A DNA stretch of 64,000 nucleotides, taken from NCBI RefSeq assembly GCF_000427295.1, contig NZ_ATNM01000197.1, positions 184,908 to 248,907 on the forward strand. Direction: 5' to 3'. This DNA is from Cyclobacterium qasimii M12-11B. GTDB taxonomy: Bacteria; Bacteroidota; Bacteroidia; Cytophagales; Cyclobacteriaceae. The notes under the pieces were generated by a model. It did not search any database. It was not told the origin of the DNA and saw nothing but the letters and a program-made list of their open reading frames with translations. The first letter of the stretch is position 1. Every line of letters starts with the position of its first letter. A program made the position numbers and the translations under genes. Of the stretch, positions 63,834 through 64,000 are shown piece after piece.

Positions 63834-63883
63834 GTCGGGGTGGCCGGATTTGAACCGACGACCCTCCTGACTGCCGTCAGGAT
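63834..63883 (-). other. tRNA 3'-end mimic downstream of the GIY-YIG gene
   Basis: The reverse strand reads GGGTCGTCGGTTCAAATCC and then GGCCACCCCGA, the variable loop, T-arm and 3' acceptor of a tRNA-Pro-like molecule. It is preceded by TCCTGAC / GTCAGGA. The matching 5' acceptor (CGGGGTG) and D-arm are absent, and the anticodon-type loop lacks T33. It is therefore a partial tRNA-like sequence, not a tRNA gene. Confidence 0.6.
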
Positions 63884-63905
63884 ACGCTGTCTCCTTGGCT
63901 ATAGC

Positions 63906-64000
63906 CTATCGGTCCTTTAACCTCTCAAGGTATCTTCGACTACCAATATTTTTAATTAGACGCTCTTTTCGAACAGCAGAGGAACGATCTTCAAAATATT
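63906..64000 (-). CDS. GIY-YIG nuclease-like protein, C-terminal end only
   Basis: The last 30 residues of a gene entering from the right edge: YFEDRSSAVRKERLIKN then IGSRRYLERLKDR and a TAG at 63908-63906. This matches the usual C-terminal helix of small Bacteroidota GIY-YIG proteins (S-A-V-x-R-E-x-x-I-K-x-x-x-S-R). The catalytic GIY and YIG motifs would lie outside the window. Just beyond the stop, the same frame continues through the tRNA-like segment as GRRFKSGHPDE, an arrangement I recall from other members of this family, so a read-through or tRNA-targeting relationship is possible. Confidence 0.55.
   Translation of the reverse strand, partial: YFEDRSSAVRKERLIKNIGSRRYLERLKDR

Noticed and set aside
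63834..63935. A tRNA gene on the minus strand at the right end.
   Set aside because: The T-arm and 3' acceptor are present, but there is no complementary 5' acceptor within 100 bases, no D-arm and no T33 in the anticodon-like loop. The upstream text reads as protein.

Overview
The window looks like a chromosomal segment of a heterotrophic Bacteroidota bacterium, most likely a marine Cytophagales/Cyclobacteriaceae member (Cyclobacterium, Echinicola or Algoriphagus-like). The evidence is a SusC/SusD pair, many short-signal lipoproteins, DUF2490, DUF4625 and YHYH proteins, LytTR regulation, AT-rich spacers and promoter-like TAnnTTTG boxes. Taxonomy is inferred from gene families only.

Layout. 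0-8.4 kb: a cut-off sterol-desaturase-type gene, a YHYH + MORN lipoprotein pair, an HmuY-like pseudogene, a VCBS-repeat lipoprotein, a frameshifted secreted FAD oxidoreductase and a frameshifted small secreted protein. 8.7-20.5 kb: LytTR regulator, outer-membrane barrel, formate/nitrite-type channel, EEP-family lipoprotein, an MlaE-F-D lipid-transport operon and a SusC/SusD pair. 20.6-37.3 kb is accessory: a RAYT (REP-associated) transposase, TlpA-like thioredoxin, an MBOAT/SGNH acylation pair (MBOAT frameshifted), AlkD-type DNA glycosylase, LamG protein, a TetR-HAD-DoxX-ketopantoate reductase operon, an AbiE type IV toxin-antitoxin pair, a DUF4919 protein, a nuclease and a barstar-like pseudogene. 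Five copies of one dispersed repeat and two of another lie here. 37.5-41.9 kb: a tightly overlapped SbnA-like / FAD / Y4yA-decarboxylase operon. 42.9-53.3 kb: VOC and DUF2490 genes, a divergent DUF4625 pair with four palindromic operator-like sites, three YHYH lipoproteins, a MORN lipoprotein, an SCO1-like copper chaperone and a di-haem peroxidase. 54.4-59.9 kb: a DabA/DabB inorganic-carbon uptake operon with two small proteins and a divergent LysR regulator. 60-64 kb: GH32 fructan hydrolase, purple-acid-phosphatase-like enzyme and the 3' end of a probable GIY-YIG nuclease gene followed by a tRNA-3'-end mimic.

The most interesting items are: (i) the YHYH/MORN/SCO/peroxidase cell-envelope cluster, with a second YHYH/MORN module at the left end; (ii) the DUF4625 divergent promoter with four 15-bp palindromes; (iii) a link between the RAYT gene and the dispersed repeat, because a degenerate copy of the repeat's 31-nt palindrome lies 28 nt upstream of the RAYT; (iv) a repeat with a hypervariable but self-complementary core; (v) the SbnA/FAD/decarboxylase operon. 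Five frameshifts in four otherwise intact genes all fall in or beside short A/T homopolymers, so they may be sequencing errors, unlike the two pseudogenes that carry nonsense codons.
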